A DNA stretch of 64,000 bases from Gracilibacillus alcaliphilus (lineage in GTDB: Bacteria > Bacillota > Bacilli > Bacillales > Amphibacillaceae). Below, one piece after another: positions 51,182-59,963 of this stretch. Position numbers and translations under genes: made by a program. Each line of letters opens with the position of its first letter. The stretch's first letter is position 1. The DNA is taken from NCBI RefSeq assembly GCF_016909015.1, contig NZ_JAFBFA010000031.1, positions 1-64,000 on the forward strand, read 5' to 3'. The notes beneath the pieces are model-generated. The model did no database searches. It was not told the DNA's origin and was given only the letters and a program-made list of their open reading frames with translations.

Positions 51182-53482
51182 CTAAATTAACTTAAGCATA
51201 ATATGTTTATTTTTAATGGAATTGGTTCCAACAAATATTTTTACATTGCCGCGTTCCACTTCAAATTCCATATTGGAGTTCCAGACAGCAAGTTCGTCAC
51301 TTCCTAACTGAAAGGATATTGTTTTACTTTCATCCGGCTCTAGCCATACTTTTTGAAAGCCTTTTAGCTCTAAAATCCGCCTTACAATACTAGATTCCAT
51401 ATCCCTTATATATAATTGAGCCACTTCTGCACCCGCTACTGAACCAGTATTCGTCACTGTTACTTTAACTTCTGCTTTTTTTCCTTTTTTCAAATCTTCG
51501 ATTGATAATTCCGATTCTACAAGATGAAGATTACTATAATCAAACTTGGTATAACTCAATCCATAGCCAAATGGGTATAATGGATTCGCCTTCATATCTG
51601 TGTAGGAAAGTTCACGTCCCTGATCCTTATGGTTGTAGAAAACAGGGAGTTGTGCTGATGTATGCGGGAGAGACACAGATAATTTCCCACTCGGATTTGC
51701 TAAACCATACAACAACTCAGCTATAGCCTGACCACCTTCTTGACCAGGATACCAGCCACAAAGGACCGCATTCGAATGCTCCATCACTTCTGGGATAGCA
51801 TGTGGTCTGCCTTGAATAATAACAGTAACAACCTTTGTACCTGTTGCTGCAACTTTTTTAAGCAACTCAACTTGCTTCCCGCCAAGCTGTAAATCAGCTA
51901 AATCGACTCCTTCCCCACAATCCATTTCAGTCGGAATATCCGATACAATCGCTGCTCCATTTGTATCAAAATCAATATCAAAGTTGCGTGTACTGCTTCC
52001 TCCCAGTACTACAATCGCTACGTCGGACTGTTTTGCGTAAGCAATCGCTTCATCAAACCCGGCCTCGGTTTGATCACGAATACCGCAACCCTTCGCATAA
52101 AGAATTTCTGTTTCATTGGAAGCTGCTTTTTTTATTCCAGCAAGCACCGACATCCCTTTTCCTTCAGGTTGGATAGCTGTGTAATCACCTAATTGGTTAT
52201 AAATTGAATCTGCGTTTGGACCAATGACAGCAACCTTCTTCAACTGATTACTTAACGGCAGCATATTACCATCATTTTTTAGAAGTACTGCAGATTCCCT
52301 TGCTACTTGAAGATTAATTTTTTGGAACTCCTTACTTCCAACCGAATCAAGATATTTATTTTCATCCGTAAAAGGTTGGTCAAACAAACCTAACGAAAAC
52401 TTTAAGTTCAATACACGACGAACAGCCCGATCGATAAAAGATTCTTCAACTTTTCCTTCTTCCACTGCTTTTTCTAACGTGGTAAAAGCAGTATCCCACA
52501 AGCTCAAATCTACTCCTGCAAACAGTGCTAAACTTGCTGCTGATTCATGATCACCTACTTGCATCAACAACCTATCAATCGCACCGCCATCAGCCATGAC
52601 TATTCCGTCAAATCCCCATTCTCCTCTTAGAATGTCTGTTAAAAGTTTTGAATTTGCATGACATGGAATTCCATCTATTTCATTATAAGCAGCCATACAA
52701 CCAGCTGCACCAGCGGACACCCCCGCTTTCATGCCAGGTAAGTGAATCTCTCTTAATTCCCTCTCTCCAATAGAAGCTGGACCTGCGTTAAGGCCGCCTT
52801 CTCCAGAGCCTTGAGCTGCAAAATGCTTTAATATTGCCGCAACTTTATCCGGGCCCTTCAAATCGTCATGAGACCTGCCTTGAAGACCTCGGACAGCTGC
52901 TACTGTCATTTGGGACGCTAGGTATGGATCTTCACTGAAACATTCCTCTGATCTTCCCCACCTAGGTTCACGTAATATATCTAACGTTGAAATTAAGCCA
53001 AGATGTCCGCCACGTGCTCTCACTTCTTTAGCCACGTGTCCATAAGCCTCTTCCAGAAGATCTGGATTCCAAGTGGAGCCAGCACCAATATTTGTCGGTA
53101 ACATTGTCCCATCTAAAGCTTGATGACCATGCGGACACTCTTCTGAAAAAAGGACTGGAATGCCCAAGCGAGTATTCTCTATCACATATCGCTGAATCTG
53201 ATTCGCTACCTTTGCATTTTGCTCAAGAGGTATCCCATTTTCATAAGTAACACCAGACCATGGATCTGATCGGAAAAGCCCGTAAAGTGCCCCCATACCA
53301 TCACTAAGTGCTACTTGTTCTTTAAACTCATCTGTAAGCTCGAATCCTTCATCTGTTTTCTTATAAGCATTCCAACCAAACATTTTTTGGTTTAGCTGGC
53401 CAACCTTTTCCTTCAGGGTCATTCGCGATAACAAATCATCTACACGGTTTTCCACTGAAATTGATTTATCTTTATAATCCAT
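51182..53482 (-). CDS. Glycoside hydrolase family 3 beta-glycosidase
   Basis: The 766-residue, probably cytoplasmic enzyme has no signal peptide. The N-terminal TIM barrel carries the nucleophile Asp in GFDGIVMADGGAIDR, preceded by KHFAAQGSGEGG and AAYNEIDGIPCHAN. The alpha/beta sandwich domain contains VAIVVLGGSSTRNFDIDF and CGWYPGQEGGQAIAELLYG, and a fibronectin III-like C-terminus completes it (LYIRDMESSIVRRILELKGF). It resembles beta-glucosidase or beta-xylosidase types; the specificity is not clear. It lies in an inserted block with remains of a sugar ABC transporter. Confidence 0.93.
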   Translation of the reverse strand: MDYKDKSISVENRVDDLLSRMTLKEKVGQLNQKMFGWNAYKKTDEGFELTDEFKEQVALSDGMGALYGLFRSDPWSGVTYENGIPLEQNAKVANQIQRYVIENTRLGIPVLFSEECPHGHQALDGTMLPTNIGAGSTWNPDLLEEAYGHVAKEVRARGGHLGLISTLDILREPRWGRSEECFSEDPYLASQMTVAAVRGLQGRSHDDLKGPDKVAAILKHFAAQGSGEGGLNAGPASIGERELREIHLPGMKAGVSAGAAGCMAAYNEIDGIPCHANSKLLTDILRGEWGFDGIVMADGGAIDRLLMQVGDHESAASLALFAGVDLSLWDTAFTTLEKAVEEGKVEESFIDRAVRRVLNLKFSLGLFDQPFTDENKYLDSVGSKEFQKINLQVARESAVLLKNDGNMLPLSNQLKKVAVIGPNADSIYNQLGDYTAIQPEGKGMSVLAGIKKAASNETEILYAKGCGIRDQTEAGFDEAIAYAKQSDVAIVVLGGSSTRNFDIDFDTNGAAIVSDIPTEMDCGEGVDLADLQLGGKQVELLKKVAATGTKVVTVIIQGRPHAIPEVMEHSNAVLCGWYPGQEGGQAIAELLYGLANPSGKLSVSLPHTSAQLPVFYNHKDQGRELSYTDMKANPLYPFGYGLSYTKFDYSNLHLVESELSIEDLKKGKKAEVKVTVTNTGSVAGAEVAQLYIRDMESSIVRRILELKGFQKVWLEPDESKTISFQLGSDELAVWNSNMEFEVERGNVKIFVGTNSIKNKHIMLKLI

Positions 53483-53563
53483 CCATCATTCACTCTCCAG
53501 CATTCTATTTGATAAATAAAACCTACAGAGCAAGTAAGTAAATCTACTCTGTAGCAAGGTATG

Positions 53564-53880
53564 TTATTGTTGATTTGCTAACCATTCTGAAAATTGTTTT
53601 TCATACTCGGCAACCACTGCATCCAGACCAGCAGCTTTCATCTGCTCTAACGCATTAGGGAATGCCTCATCATATTCTACCATACCTAGTTTAATTGGGT
53701 AAATACTAGTTTCGAGTTCTGCTAAACTATTCGAATATTCAGTCCCTACTGCACTTGCGTCAAAGTTAAAACCCAATGTAATACTATTAACTGCGTCATC
53801 ATCAACTGTTGTATGTGTTTCCACATAAGACGGATGAGTTTCAGGAGTCCATCTGCTCATTTCAATATTACTGTTTAATC
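53564..53880 (-). pseudogene. Sugar-binding protein remnant, C-terminal fragment (LplA type)
   Basis: About 100 residues match the C-terminus of an extracellular sugar-binding lipoprotein, ending GLDAVVAEYEKQFSEWLANQQ. There is no signal peptide and most of the protein is missing. An ATG at 53860 is not associated with a good ribosome-binding site. It abuts, head to head, a truncated permease at 53874, so a deletion or inversion joined the two. Confidence 0.75.
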
Positions 53881-54308
53881 CGTTTAACTTATTTCTGGTG
53901 AGAAACTTTATGAAACAAATTCCTGATTCACTTATTGAAGCCGTAAGAATCGATGGAGCAAATGATATTTATATTGCGTTTCGAATTTTCTTACCATTAT
54001 GTATGCCTTTCTTGGCAGCGATTACACTGTTTTATGGAATCGCTTATTGGAATAACTGGTTCAATGCGATTATGTTAGTAGATAATCCGGATTTATATCC
54101 GCTCCAATACTTATTATTTAAGTTAAACTCGGAAATTAGTATGATTCAAGATATACAAAGTACCTCTATAGGTTCAACGGCAACACTTCCTAGTGAATCT
54201 GTAAAAATGGCAACAGCTATTGTTACAATCGGACCAATTATTTTATTTTATCCATTTTTGCAGCGTTATTTTATTAAAGGTTTATTGATTGGTTCTGTAA
54301 AGGAATAG
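53874..54308 (+). pseudogene. Carbohydrate ABC permease remnant, 5'-truncated (LplC/YtcP type)
   Basis: The frame reads NPFNLFLVRNFMKQIPDSL then the EAA loop EAVRIDGANDIYIAFRIFLP and two or three membrane segments to GLLIGSVKE. The first half of the permease (about 150 residues) is absent. It is the only trace of this channel and is in opposite orientation to the binding-protein fragment. Confidence 0.8.
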
Positions 54309-54451
54309 AGGTAATTAGAGTAGGCTTCTCAGAGACGAAAGGTCTATTTTACTATAAGTGCGTATTCAAAAAGTTCGATAAAAGGACCAAGGAGTTCAAG
54401 GCGGGGTGTTTTCCGATACTCGAAGCTACAAAAAAAGAGCAATTATGAAAT
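54309..54451. repeat. Fragment of a family A/C-like repeat
   Basis: A TATTCAAAAAGTTCGATAAAAGGACC segment resembles the left end of the MITE-like elements at 46496 and 61660, but without a matching right end. No gene is seen. Confidence 0.4.
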
Positions 54452-54543
54452 TGATCCACATGTGTATAATTCAACGAAAATATCTGCTTCAGCAGTTATC
54501 CACATCACTCTTTTATTCCATTTCTGTGGATATCCAAACAATA
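54452..54543. promoter_or_regulatory. DnaA-box cluster 2 of the mnmE-jag interval (duplicate)
   Basis: It contains a perfect box at 54496-54504 and a perfect inverted box (TGTGTATAA, 54461-54469). Mismatched boxes are at 54452-54460 and 54535-54543. Bases 54454-54475 match 50822-50843 with two differences, and both end in AGTTATCCACA at the same distance within one base. So the cluster is duplicated on both sides of the GH3 block. Confidence 0.8.
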
Positions 54544-54708
54544 TGATATTAGAAAAACCAAGAAGAGCATTTGTTCCTTTATCTTTTAGCCAAGATAGAT
54601 ATCCGCTACGAGAAGTCGCTTTCCGCAGGCCTGGCTTCCATACCTTCTACGGAGGTTATTTCTGAAATAGCTAATAATAGCTAGCATAGGATATACTTTC
54701 TTACCTTT

Positions 54709-54756
54709 TAAAAAAGTGGATGTCTACTTTGATATTGTAGACATCCACTTTTTCTG
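54709..54756. terminator. Strong bidirectional terminator downstream of the acetyltransferase gene
   Basis: AAAAGTGGATGTCTAC pairs perfectly with GTAGACATCCACTTTT around nine bases, with T-runs on both sides. It likely ends the minus-strand acetyltransferase gene. Between 54544 and 54708 nothing recognisable is present; the segment 54590-54660 resembles GC-richer dispersed repeats of Bacillaceae. Confidence 0.82.
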
Positions 54757-54831
54757 TTTTTACTAAGTTTTTGGAAACATATTGTTGGACGCATAATCGT
54801 ATCTGGCCGTTACTGACTCGAATAAACGCTT

Positions 54832-55470
54832 CTATTCTTCAATTCGGCAATCTGCTAATATATCTGATTTAAATCGCATGCTATCCGCCTCGGTTATAGG
54901 ACGAATGACCTTACACGGAACACCGGCAGCAAAGGAATTTGCTGGAATATCGTGAGTTACCACGCTTCCAGCACCAATAACACAGCCATCACCAATGGTA
55001 ACACCGCCACAAACCGTTACATTGGCTGCCAGCCATACATTGCTGCCAATACTTACTGGCTTTGCGTAACATAAAGACTTAGCCTCTCCATTTTGGTCGA
55101 TCATTTGTTTCCGCTCTGAAGCAATAAAGGGGTGGATTGGTGTAACAATGGTCACATTAGGTCCAAAAAGAGTATCATTTCCAATGGTAACTTTTGCATC
55201 ATCTTGAACAGTTAGATTGTAATTAGCAAAGAAATGATCGCCGATTTCGGTGTGTGTTCCATAATGAAAAAAGACCGGCCCTTGCATGTAACAACCCTTC
55301 CCTACATGTCCAAGCAATTGCTTGAGTATGCTTTCACGTTCTTCTTTCTGTTCCTCGTAAGTATCGCTGTATTGACGACTTAGCTTATGAGCATGCTGTT
55401 TTATCAATCTCAATTCAGGATGTGCCGGGCTAAATAACATTCCTTTAAAAATGCGTTCTTCTTCTTTCAT
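54832..55470 (-). CDS. Sugar O-acetyltransferase (maltose acetyltransferase/LacA type)
   Basis: The 212-residue enzyme transfers acetyl from acetyl-CoA to sugar hydroxyls. An N-terminal Mac domain (ERIFKGMLFSPAHPEL) precedes a left-handed beta-helix of hexapeptide repeats (IGDHFFANYNLTVQD to VTIGDGCVIGAGSVVT). The catalytic His is in TPIHPF. The ATG at 55470 follows GAGGAGCTG; an ATG at 55503 does not. It lies between the GH3 block and jag. Confidence 0.92.
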   Translation of the reverse strand: MKEEERIFKGMLFSPAHPELRLIKQHAHKLSRQYSDTYEEQKEERESILKQLLGHVGKGCYMQGPVFFHYGTHTEIGDHFFANYNLTVQDDAKVTIGNDTLFGPNVTIVTPIHPFIASERKQMIDQNGEAKSLCYAKPVSIGSNVWLAANVTVCGGVTIGDGCVIGAGSVVTHDIPANSFAAGVPCKVIRPITEADSMRFKSDILADCRIEE

Positions 55471-55555
55471 ATTTATCAGCTCCTCATTTTCGTTTGTAAT
55501 CAAATTACATGTTTATCCTTTGAAGATTATGCCCCAATCCAACCAGATAAATGAA

Positions 55556-55593
55556 AATCCGAACTAGTTCTAACTAACTAGTTCGGATTTTTC
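55556..55593. terminator. Terminator of the rpmH-rnpA-spoIIIJ-jag operon
   Basis: AATCCGAACTAGTT (55556-55569) pairs perfectly with AACTAGTTCGGATT (55576-55589), with T residues on both sides. Confidence 0.8.
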
Positions 55594-55650
55594 TAATAAA
55601 CCACTTCTATCCATCATCATTCGTCTTTAGATGCTTGATTTTTAAATTTC

Positions 55651-56268
55651 TTATTTCGGCAGAATCACTACATAGCGGTTCGGTTCATTTCCTTGTGAAT
55701 CTGTCGTAAGATCGTCACGATGCTGCAGTGCTGTGTGAATCACTTTTCGCTCATAGGATGGCATTGGGTCAATCTTCACTGGCTTACCAATTTTGATAGC
55801 CCGATCTGCCTTTTTCTCTGCCAACGAAATGAGCGTTTCTCTTCTTCTTTCACGGTAACCTTCTGCATCCACTATAACGGCATAATATTTGTCTGCATAT
55901 TGCTGCATAGCTAATTGGGCTAAATACTGAATCGCATTTAATGTCTGACCGCGTTTCCCAATTAAGACGGCAATCTTTTCACCTGACAAATCTATCGTCA
56001 CTTGGTTCTGATCTACTCTTGTTTCTATTTCTATATTGATATCAAATTCTGCAATAATATTCGTTATATACTTTTCCAGTTTTTCCACTGGATCTTCCTG
56101 CTTGATAACTTTGACAATCGCTGGCTTGGAGCCGAATAAACCTAGTAAACCTTTCTTACCTTCGTCTATTACTTCTACTGTCGCCTGATCCTCTGTGATG
56201 TTTAACTGCCTTAGTGCTGATTGGATCGCGTCTTCAACAGTTTGTCCCGTAGCAGTTACTTGTCTCAC
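55651..56268 (-). CDS. jag: RNA-binding protein Jag (SpoIIIJ-associated; KhpB)
   Basis: The 205-residue protein has a Jag-N domain (ATGQTVEDAIQSALRQL), a KH domain with the GKRG loop (AVLIGKRGQTLNAIQYLAQL) and a C-terminal R3H domain (PMPSYERKVIHTAL). It binds RNA with partner KhpA and influences cell size and sporulation. It starts with GTG, overlapping the spoIIIJ stop by one base (TAGTG), as expected for coupled translation. Confidence 0.96.
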   Translation of the reverse strand: MRQVTATGQTVEDAIQSALRQLNITEDQATVEVIDEGKKGLLGLFGSKPAIVKVIKQEDPVEKLEKYITNIIAEFDINIEIETRVDQNQVTIDLSGEKIAVLIGKRGQTLNAIQYLAQLAMQQYADKYYAVIVDAEGYRERRRETLISLAEKKADRAIKIGKPVKIDPMPSYERKVIHTALQHRDDLTTDSQGNEPNRYVVILPK

Positions 56269-57056
56269 TATTTTTTGCCTCCTGTACTTGCCTCTTTATT
56301 GTCCATCATTGGATTTCTAATAAGCAGCGTCTGTGCTATCATAAAGATATTACCTACTACCCAGTATAGTGGTAACGCTGCAGGTAGGAAAATAGCAAAT
56401 ACCCCAATCATAATTGGCATTAAGTAAAGCATCATTGTCATCTGTGGCATCATCGCATTTTGTTGCATTGTTGTTCCTGCCATCATTAACTTCTGCTGCA
56501 AGAAGGTAAAACCTGCCGTTACTATGGGAAGTATAAAGAATGGATCTGGTTGTCCTAATTCAAACCATAAAAACGGGTGATCTCTTAGTTCTTCGGTTCT
56601 CATAATTGCATGATAGAATGCAATCAAGATTGGCATTTGTACAATAATCGGTAAACATCCTGCCAGCGGATTTACTCCATTTTTCTGGAACAATTCCATC
56701 GTTTCTTGCTGCAGCTTCTGCTGAGTTTGCTGATCTTTCGAACTGTATTTTTCACGAATCTCCTGCAATTGCGGCTGAATCGCCTGCATTGCCTTTGAAC
56801 TTCTTAATTGCTTAATATTCAATGGTAATAAAACTAAACGAATTAAAATCGTTACAATAATAATCGATAGCCCATACCCATACTCTGCCTGAAATACTTC
56901 TGCTACATTGACCATTAACCAAGATAATGGGTAAACAAAGAAACTGTTCCAAATCCCTTCACTTTCTGAGGTAATATCTTGATCAATTTGAGTACATCCT
57001 GCTAATACAACTAACAAACTGACTAAGCCCAGTACGATTAAGAGCTTCTTACGCAT
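56268..57056 (-). CDS. spoIIIJ: Membrane protein insertase YidC/SpoIIIJ (OxaA1)
   Basis: The 262-residue lipoprotein insertase has lipobox Leu-Ala-Gly-Cys with Cys21, then five membrane helices. The conserved core is LIRLVLLPLNIKQLRSSKAM, PLAGCLPIIVQMPILIAFYH and PLYWVVGNIFMIAQTL. The ATG at 57056 follows AAGGAGGATC; an earlier in-frame ATG at 57086 lacks a site. It is in the rpmH-rnpA-spoIIIJ-jag operon, with 150 bp after rnpA. Confidence 0.97.
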   Translation of the reverse strand: MRKKLLIVLGLVSLLVVLAGCTQIDQDITSESEGIWNSFFVYPLSWLMVNVAEVFQAEYGYGLSIIIVTILIRLVLLPLNIKQLRSSKAMQAIQPQLQEIREKYSSKDQQTQQKLQQETMELFQKNGVNPLAGCLPIIVQMPILIAFYHAIMRTEELRDHPFLWFELGQPDPFFILPIVTAGFTFLQQKLMMAGTTMQQNAMMPQMTMMLYLMPIMIGVFAIFLPAALPLYWVVGNIFMIAQTLLIRNPMMDNKEASTGGKK

Positions 57057-57206
57057 CCTGATCCTCCTTAATTCTTCCACAATCACTTTTCATCGTTCCT
57101 ATTCTATCATTACTAACTAATATTAGGCTAGTCATAATAAAAAAGAGGAAATCAAGTATAGGTCCTTGATCATCTACCAGGACAAGTTATACCATTTCTC
57201 GACATG

Positions 57207-57551
57207 TTACCGGTTAATCAACAGACCTGTCTTATACAATAAATGATTGACACTTTTTTTTATTTGATGGAAATCAATGTCTTTCGCGGGTTGTCTTGCT
57301 ATAATGATTATATCATATTCTTGCTTCACATTTTTGTCTAATTCAACAAAAGCCTGTCTGATGTAGCGCTTAATTTGATTCCGCACAACGGCGTTGCCAA
57401 TTTTCTTGCTCACAGATAGACCTACTCGATAATGCTTTTGTTGATCTTTATGTAAATAGTAGATAACCAGTTGTCTATTTGCAAAAGAAGCGCCCTTCTT
57501 AAATACCTCTTGAAATTCCTTATCCTTCTTAATTCGCCATTCCTTCTTCAT
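57207..57551 (-). CDS. rnpA: Ribonuclease P protein component
   Basis: The 114-residue protein supports the catalytic RNA of RNase P in tRNA 5' maturation. It has RIKKDKEFQEVFKKGASFAN and the RNR motif GNAVVRNQIKRYIRQAF. The ATG at 57551 gives the standard length; an upstream start at 57611 would overlap the region near rpmH and lacks support. It follows rpmH. Confidence 0.97.
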   Translation of the reverse strand: MKKEWRIKKDKEFQEVFKKGASFANRQLVIYYLHKDQQKHYRVGLSVSKKIGNAVVRNQIKRYIRQAFVELDKNVKQEYDIIIIARQPAKDIDFHQIKKSVNHLLYKTGLLINR

Positions 57552-57640
57552 TCTATCGCGCGCCTCCAAAAAAATGGTTTCCATGCATGTTAATTCAATT
57601 ATATCATACATGGAAAAAGACCACTGAGTCTGTCAGTGGC

Positions 57641-57775
57641 CTATGCAGATAATACTTTTCTACCTTTCTTACGACGACGAGCAAGTACGTTGCGTCCATT
57701 TTTTGTGCTCATACGCGCACGAAATCCATGAACTTTCTTGCGCTTACGGTTATTTGGTTGAAATGTACGTTTCAT
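57641..57775 (-). CDS. rpmH: 50S ribosomal protein L34
   Basis: The 44-residue basic protein begins MKRTFQPNNRKRKKVHGF and ends KGRKVLSA, the standard L34. AGGGAGGTG lies upstream of the ATG at 57775. It is the first gene of the minus-strand operon on the left side of oriC. Confidence 0.97.
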   Translation of the reverse strand: MKRTFQPNNRKRKKVHGFRARMSTKNGRNVLARRRKKGRKVLSA

Positions 57776-57843
57776 ATATATGCACCTCCCTGAGGAATCT
57801 AATAAAATTCAATTAAAATTCAATCGTTTAGACAGTCTTACCT

Positions 57844-57872
57844 ATTATATGTATAAACAATCCTCATGTCAA
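57844..57872 (-). promoter_or_regulatory. Promoter of rpmH
   Basis: On the minus strand TTGACA (57867-57872) and TATAAT (57844-57849) have exactly 17-bp spacing, a consensus SigA promoter 69 bp before the rpmH start. Confidence 0.85.
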
Positions 57873-57890
57873 TGCCTAATTGAGAAAAAC

Positions 57891-57919
57891 TTGACACTTG
57901 AAAAGCCCGATAGTATATC
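57891..57919 (+). promoter_or_regulatory. Candidate dnaA promoter
   Basis: TTGACA (57891-57896) and TATATC (57914-57919) have 17-bp spacing. It faces dnaA, about 490 bp upstream, back to back with the rpmH promoter. A transcript from here would cross the DnaA boxes, consistent with DnaA autoregulation. Confidence 0.5.
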
Positions 57920-58038
57920 CCATTCATTGTTATTCCGCTATCCATTTACTTTACGTTGATTCTGTATTTTCATATTGTACATAACCCTAAATCTGTTATA
58001 CAACAATATTCAGCTTAATCTGTTATGATACAGACAAA

Positions 58039-58363
58039 TGTGGATAACTATCCAAACAAAAAATGAGTTTTCCTTATTTTTATCGACAAAATATTCACAT
58101 AATCAGAACCTGTGCGGGAAAACTGTGCAGTGGTTGTCGAACTTGTGGATAACTATCCGAAATGCATTGCAATTTTCGCTTATATTTGATATTATATTTG
58201 TGTTTTAATCTGTGCACAAGTAAAACCTATAAATACCTTTATCCACAGATTGTGGATAGTCTGTGGACAATTATTCACATTATGTTTATTAGTTTATACA
58301 CAACTTTGTGGAAAACTTAATTATTAGGTTTTCCGCTTTTTTGTCAATGGATAACTATCCACA
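58039..58363. other. oriC: oriC, upstream DnaA-box region
   Basis: Perfect boxes: 58039-58047 and 58144-58152 (inverted), 58239-58247, 58271-58279 and 58294-58302. Single-mismatch boxes: 58091-58099, 58251-58259, 58262-58270, 58307-58315 and 58355-58363. The boxes are close together in an AT-rich region between rpmH and dnaA, matching the left half of a bipartite Bacillus-type origin. Confidence 0.93.
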
Positions 58364-58404
58364 GGATATAAAGCAGGAAAATGATTGAAAGGAGGGAACA
58401 TTGC

Positions 58405-59757
58405 ATGGAGAATATCGAGGAGTTATGGAACAATACGCTCAGCTTAATTAAAGACAGAGTGAGTCAGCCCAGCTATGATACTTGGCTGAAAAATACGTCT
58501 GTGGCAGAACTGTTGGATGAAACGATTATTATTTCGGCACCAAATGAATTTACACGTGACTGGCTGGATTCCAAATATACCTCTATTATTGCAGAAGCGT
58601 TATATCAAGTAACAGGTGCCAAACTGGCAGTGAAATTTATTATTCCTGAAAATGCTGATCCAATGGACAAAGAAATGACACAAGTAAAGAAAAAACCGGC
58701 TGCTGTACCAAATAACAATGAATTGTCGGCCAAATCGATGCTGAATGACAAATATACCTTTGAGACATTTGTTATTGGATCTGGGAACCGCTTTGCTCAT
58801 GCTGCTTCCTTAGCCGTAGCAGAAGCTCCCGCCAAGGCTTACAACCCTTTATTCATTTATGGTGGTGTAGGACTGGGCAAAACACACTTGATGCATGCGA
58901 TTGGTCATTATGTACTGGAACATAACCCAGAGGCCAAGGTCGTCTATTTATCTTCAGAAAAATTCACCAATGAATTCATTAATTCTATTCGTGATAATAA
59001 AACAGTGAACTTTCGGAATAAATATCGAAATGTAGATGTGCTGTTAATTGATGATATTCAATTTCTGGCCGGAAAAGAACAAACACAAGAGGAATTTTTC
59101 CATACTTTTAATACCTTACATGAAGAAAACAAACAGATTATTATTTCCAGTGACCGGCCGCCTAAAGAAATTCCGACCTTAGAAGATCGGCTGCGCTCCC
59201 GTTTTGAATGGGGATTAATTACAGATATTACTCCGCCAGATCTAGAAACACGGATCGCTATTCTGAGGAAAAAGGCAAAGGCAGAAGGGTTAGATATCCC
59301 TAATGAAGTGATGCTCTATATTGCCAACCAAATTGACACAAACATTCGTGAGCTGGAAGGAGCTTTAATCCGCGTCGTGGCTTATTCTTCTTTGATTAAC
59401 CAAGATATTGATGCCTCGCTTGCGGCAGAAGCTTTGAAAGACATTATTCCAACATCAAGACCAAGAGTCATCACCATTCCTCATATCCAAGAGGAAGTCG
59501 GCAAACGCTATAATGTAAAATTAGAAGAGTTTTCAGCAAAGAAACGAACAAAATCGATTGCATTTCCTCGACAAATCGCGATGTATTTATCCCGTGAATT
59601 AACAGATTTCTCTTTACCAAAAATCGGGGAAGAATTTGGCGGAAGAGATCATACAACTGTGATCCATGCCCATGAAAAAATCTCTAAACTATTGGGAACA
59701 GATGAACTATTATCAAAAGAAATTGAAGAAATTAAAGAACAGCTTAAATCGATGTAA
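58405..59757 (+). CDS. dnaA: Chromosomal replication initiator protein DnaA
   Basis: The 450-residue initiator has domain I (LWNNTLSLIKDRVSQPSYDT), a short linker and the AAA+ domain III with Walker A YGGVGLGKTHLMHAIG and Walker B LLIDDIQFLAGKE. DNA-binding domain IV contains FGGRDHTTVIHAHEKI, which reads DnaA boxes. The ATG at 58405 follows AAAGGAGGG; an ATG 24 bases upstream includes this site in its own codons and is rejected. Confidence 0.98.
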   Translation: MENIEELWNNTLSLIKDRVSQPSYDTWLKNTSVAELLDETIIISAPNEFTRDWLDSKYTSIIAEALYQVTGAKLAVKFIIPENADPMDKEMTQVKKKPAAVPNNNELSAKSMLNDKYTFETFVIGSGNRFAHAASLAVAEAPAKAYNPLFIYGGVGLGKTHLMHAIGHYVLEHNPEAKVVYLSSEKFTNEFINSIRDNKTVNFRNKYRNVDVLLIDDIQFLAGKEQTQEEFFHTFNTLHEENKQIIISSDRPPKEIPTLEDRLRSRFEWGLITDITPPDLETRIAILRKKAKAEGLDIPNEVMLYIANQIDTNIRELEGALIRVVAYSSLINQDIDASLAAEALKDIIPTSRPRVITIPHIQEEVGKRYNVKLEEFSAKKRTKSIAFPRQIAMYLSRELTDFSLPKIGEEFGGRDHTTVIHAHEKISKLLGTDELLSKEIEEIKEQLKSM

Positions 59758-59792
59758 ATCTGATAAGTAGAAAAATAGTGTTGACGAAAGGT

Positions 59793-59943
59793 TGTGAATA
59801 TTGTGGATAACTGAGGCATACCTGCGAACAAGTTATGCACATCTGGATAACTTTTATAAAAAAGCACTCTTTTGACTTATCCACATATTCACAAGCCCTA
59901 TTACTATTGTTACTATTTTTTTATATTAATTAATAATAAATAT
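59793..59943. other. oriC: oriC, downstream region with DnaA-trio and unwinding element
   Basis: Boxes: TGTGGATAA 59802-59810, TTATGCACA 59833-59841 and TTATCCACA 59877-59885, with mismatched ones at 59793-59801, 59842-59850 and 59885-59893. About 59898-59915 is a trinucleotide-periodic CTATTACTATTGTTACTA, matching DnaA-trio arrangements. An AT-only stretch (59911-59943) follows directly, the likely unwinding element. Confidence 0.92.
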
Positions 59944-59963
59944 ATTCCTCAAGGAGGATAAGC

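Noticed and set aside
58381..58404. Upstream ATG of dnaA adding eight residues
   Set aside because: The AAAGGAGGG ribosome-binding site lies inside those codons, so translation should begin at 58405.
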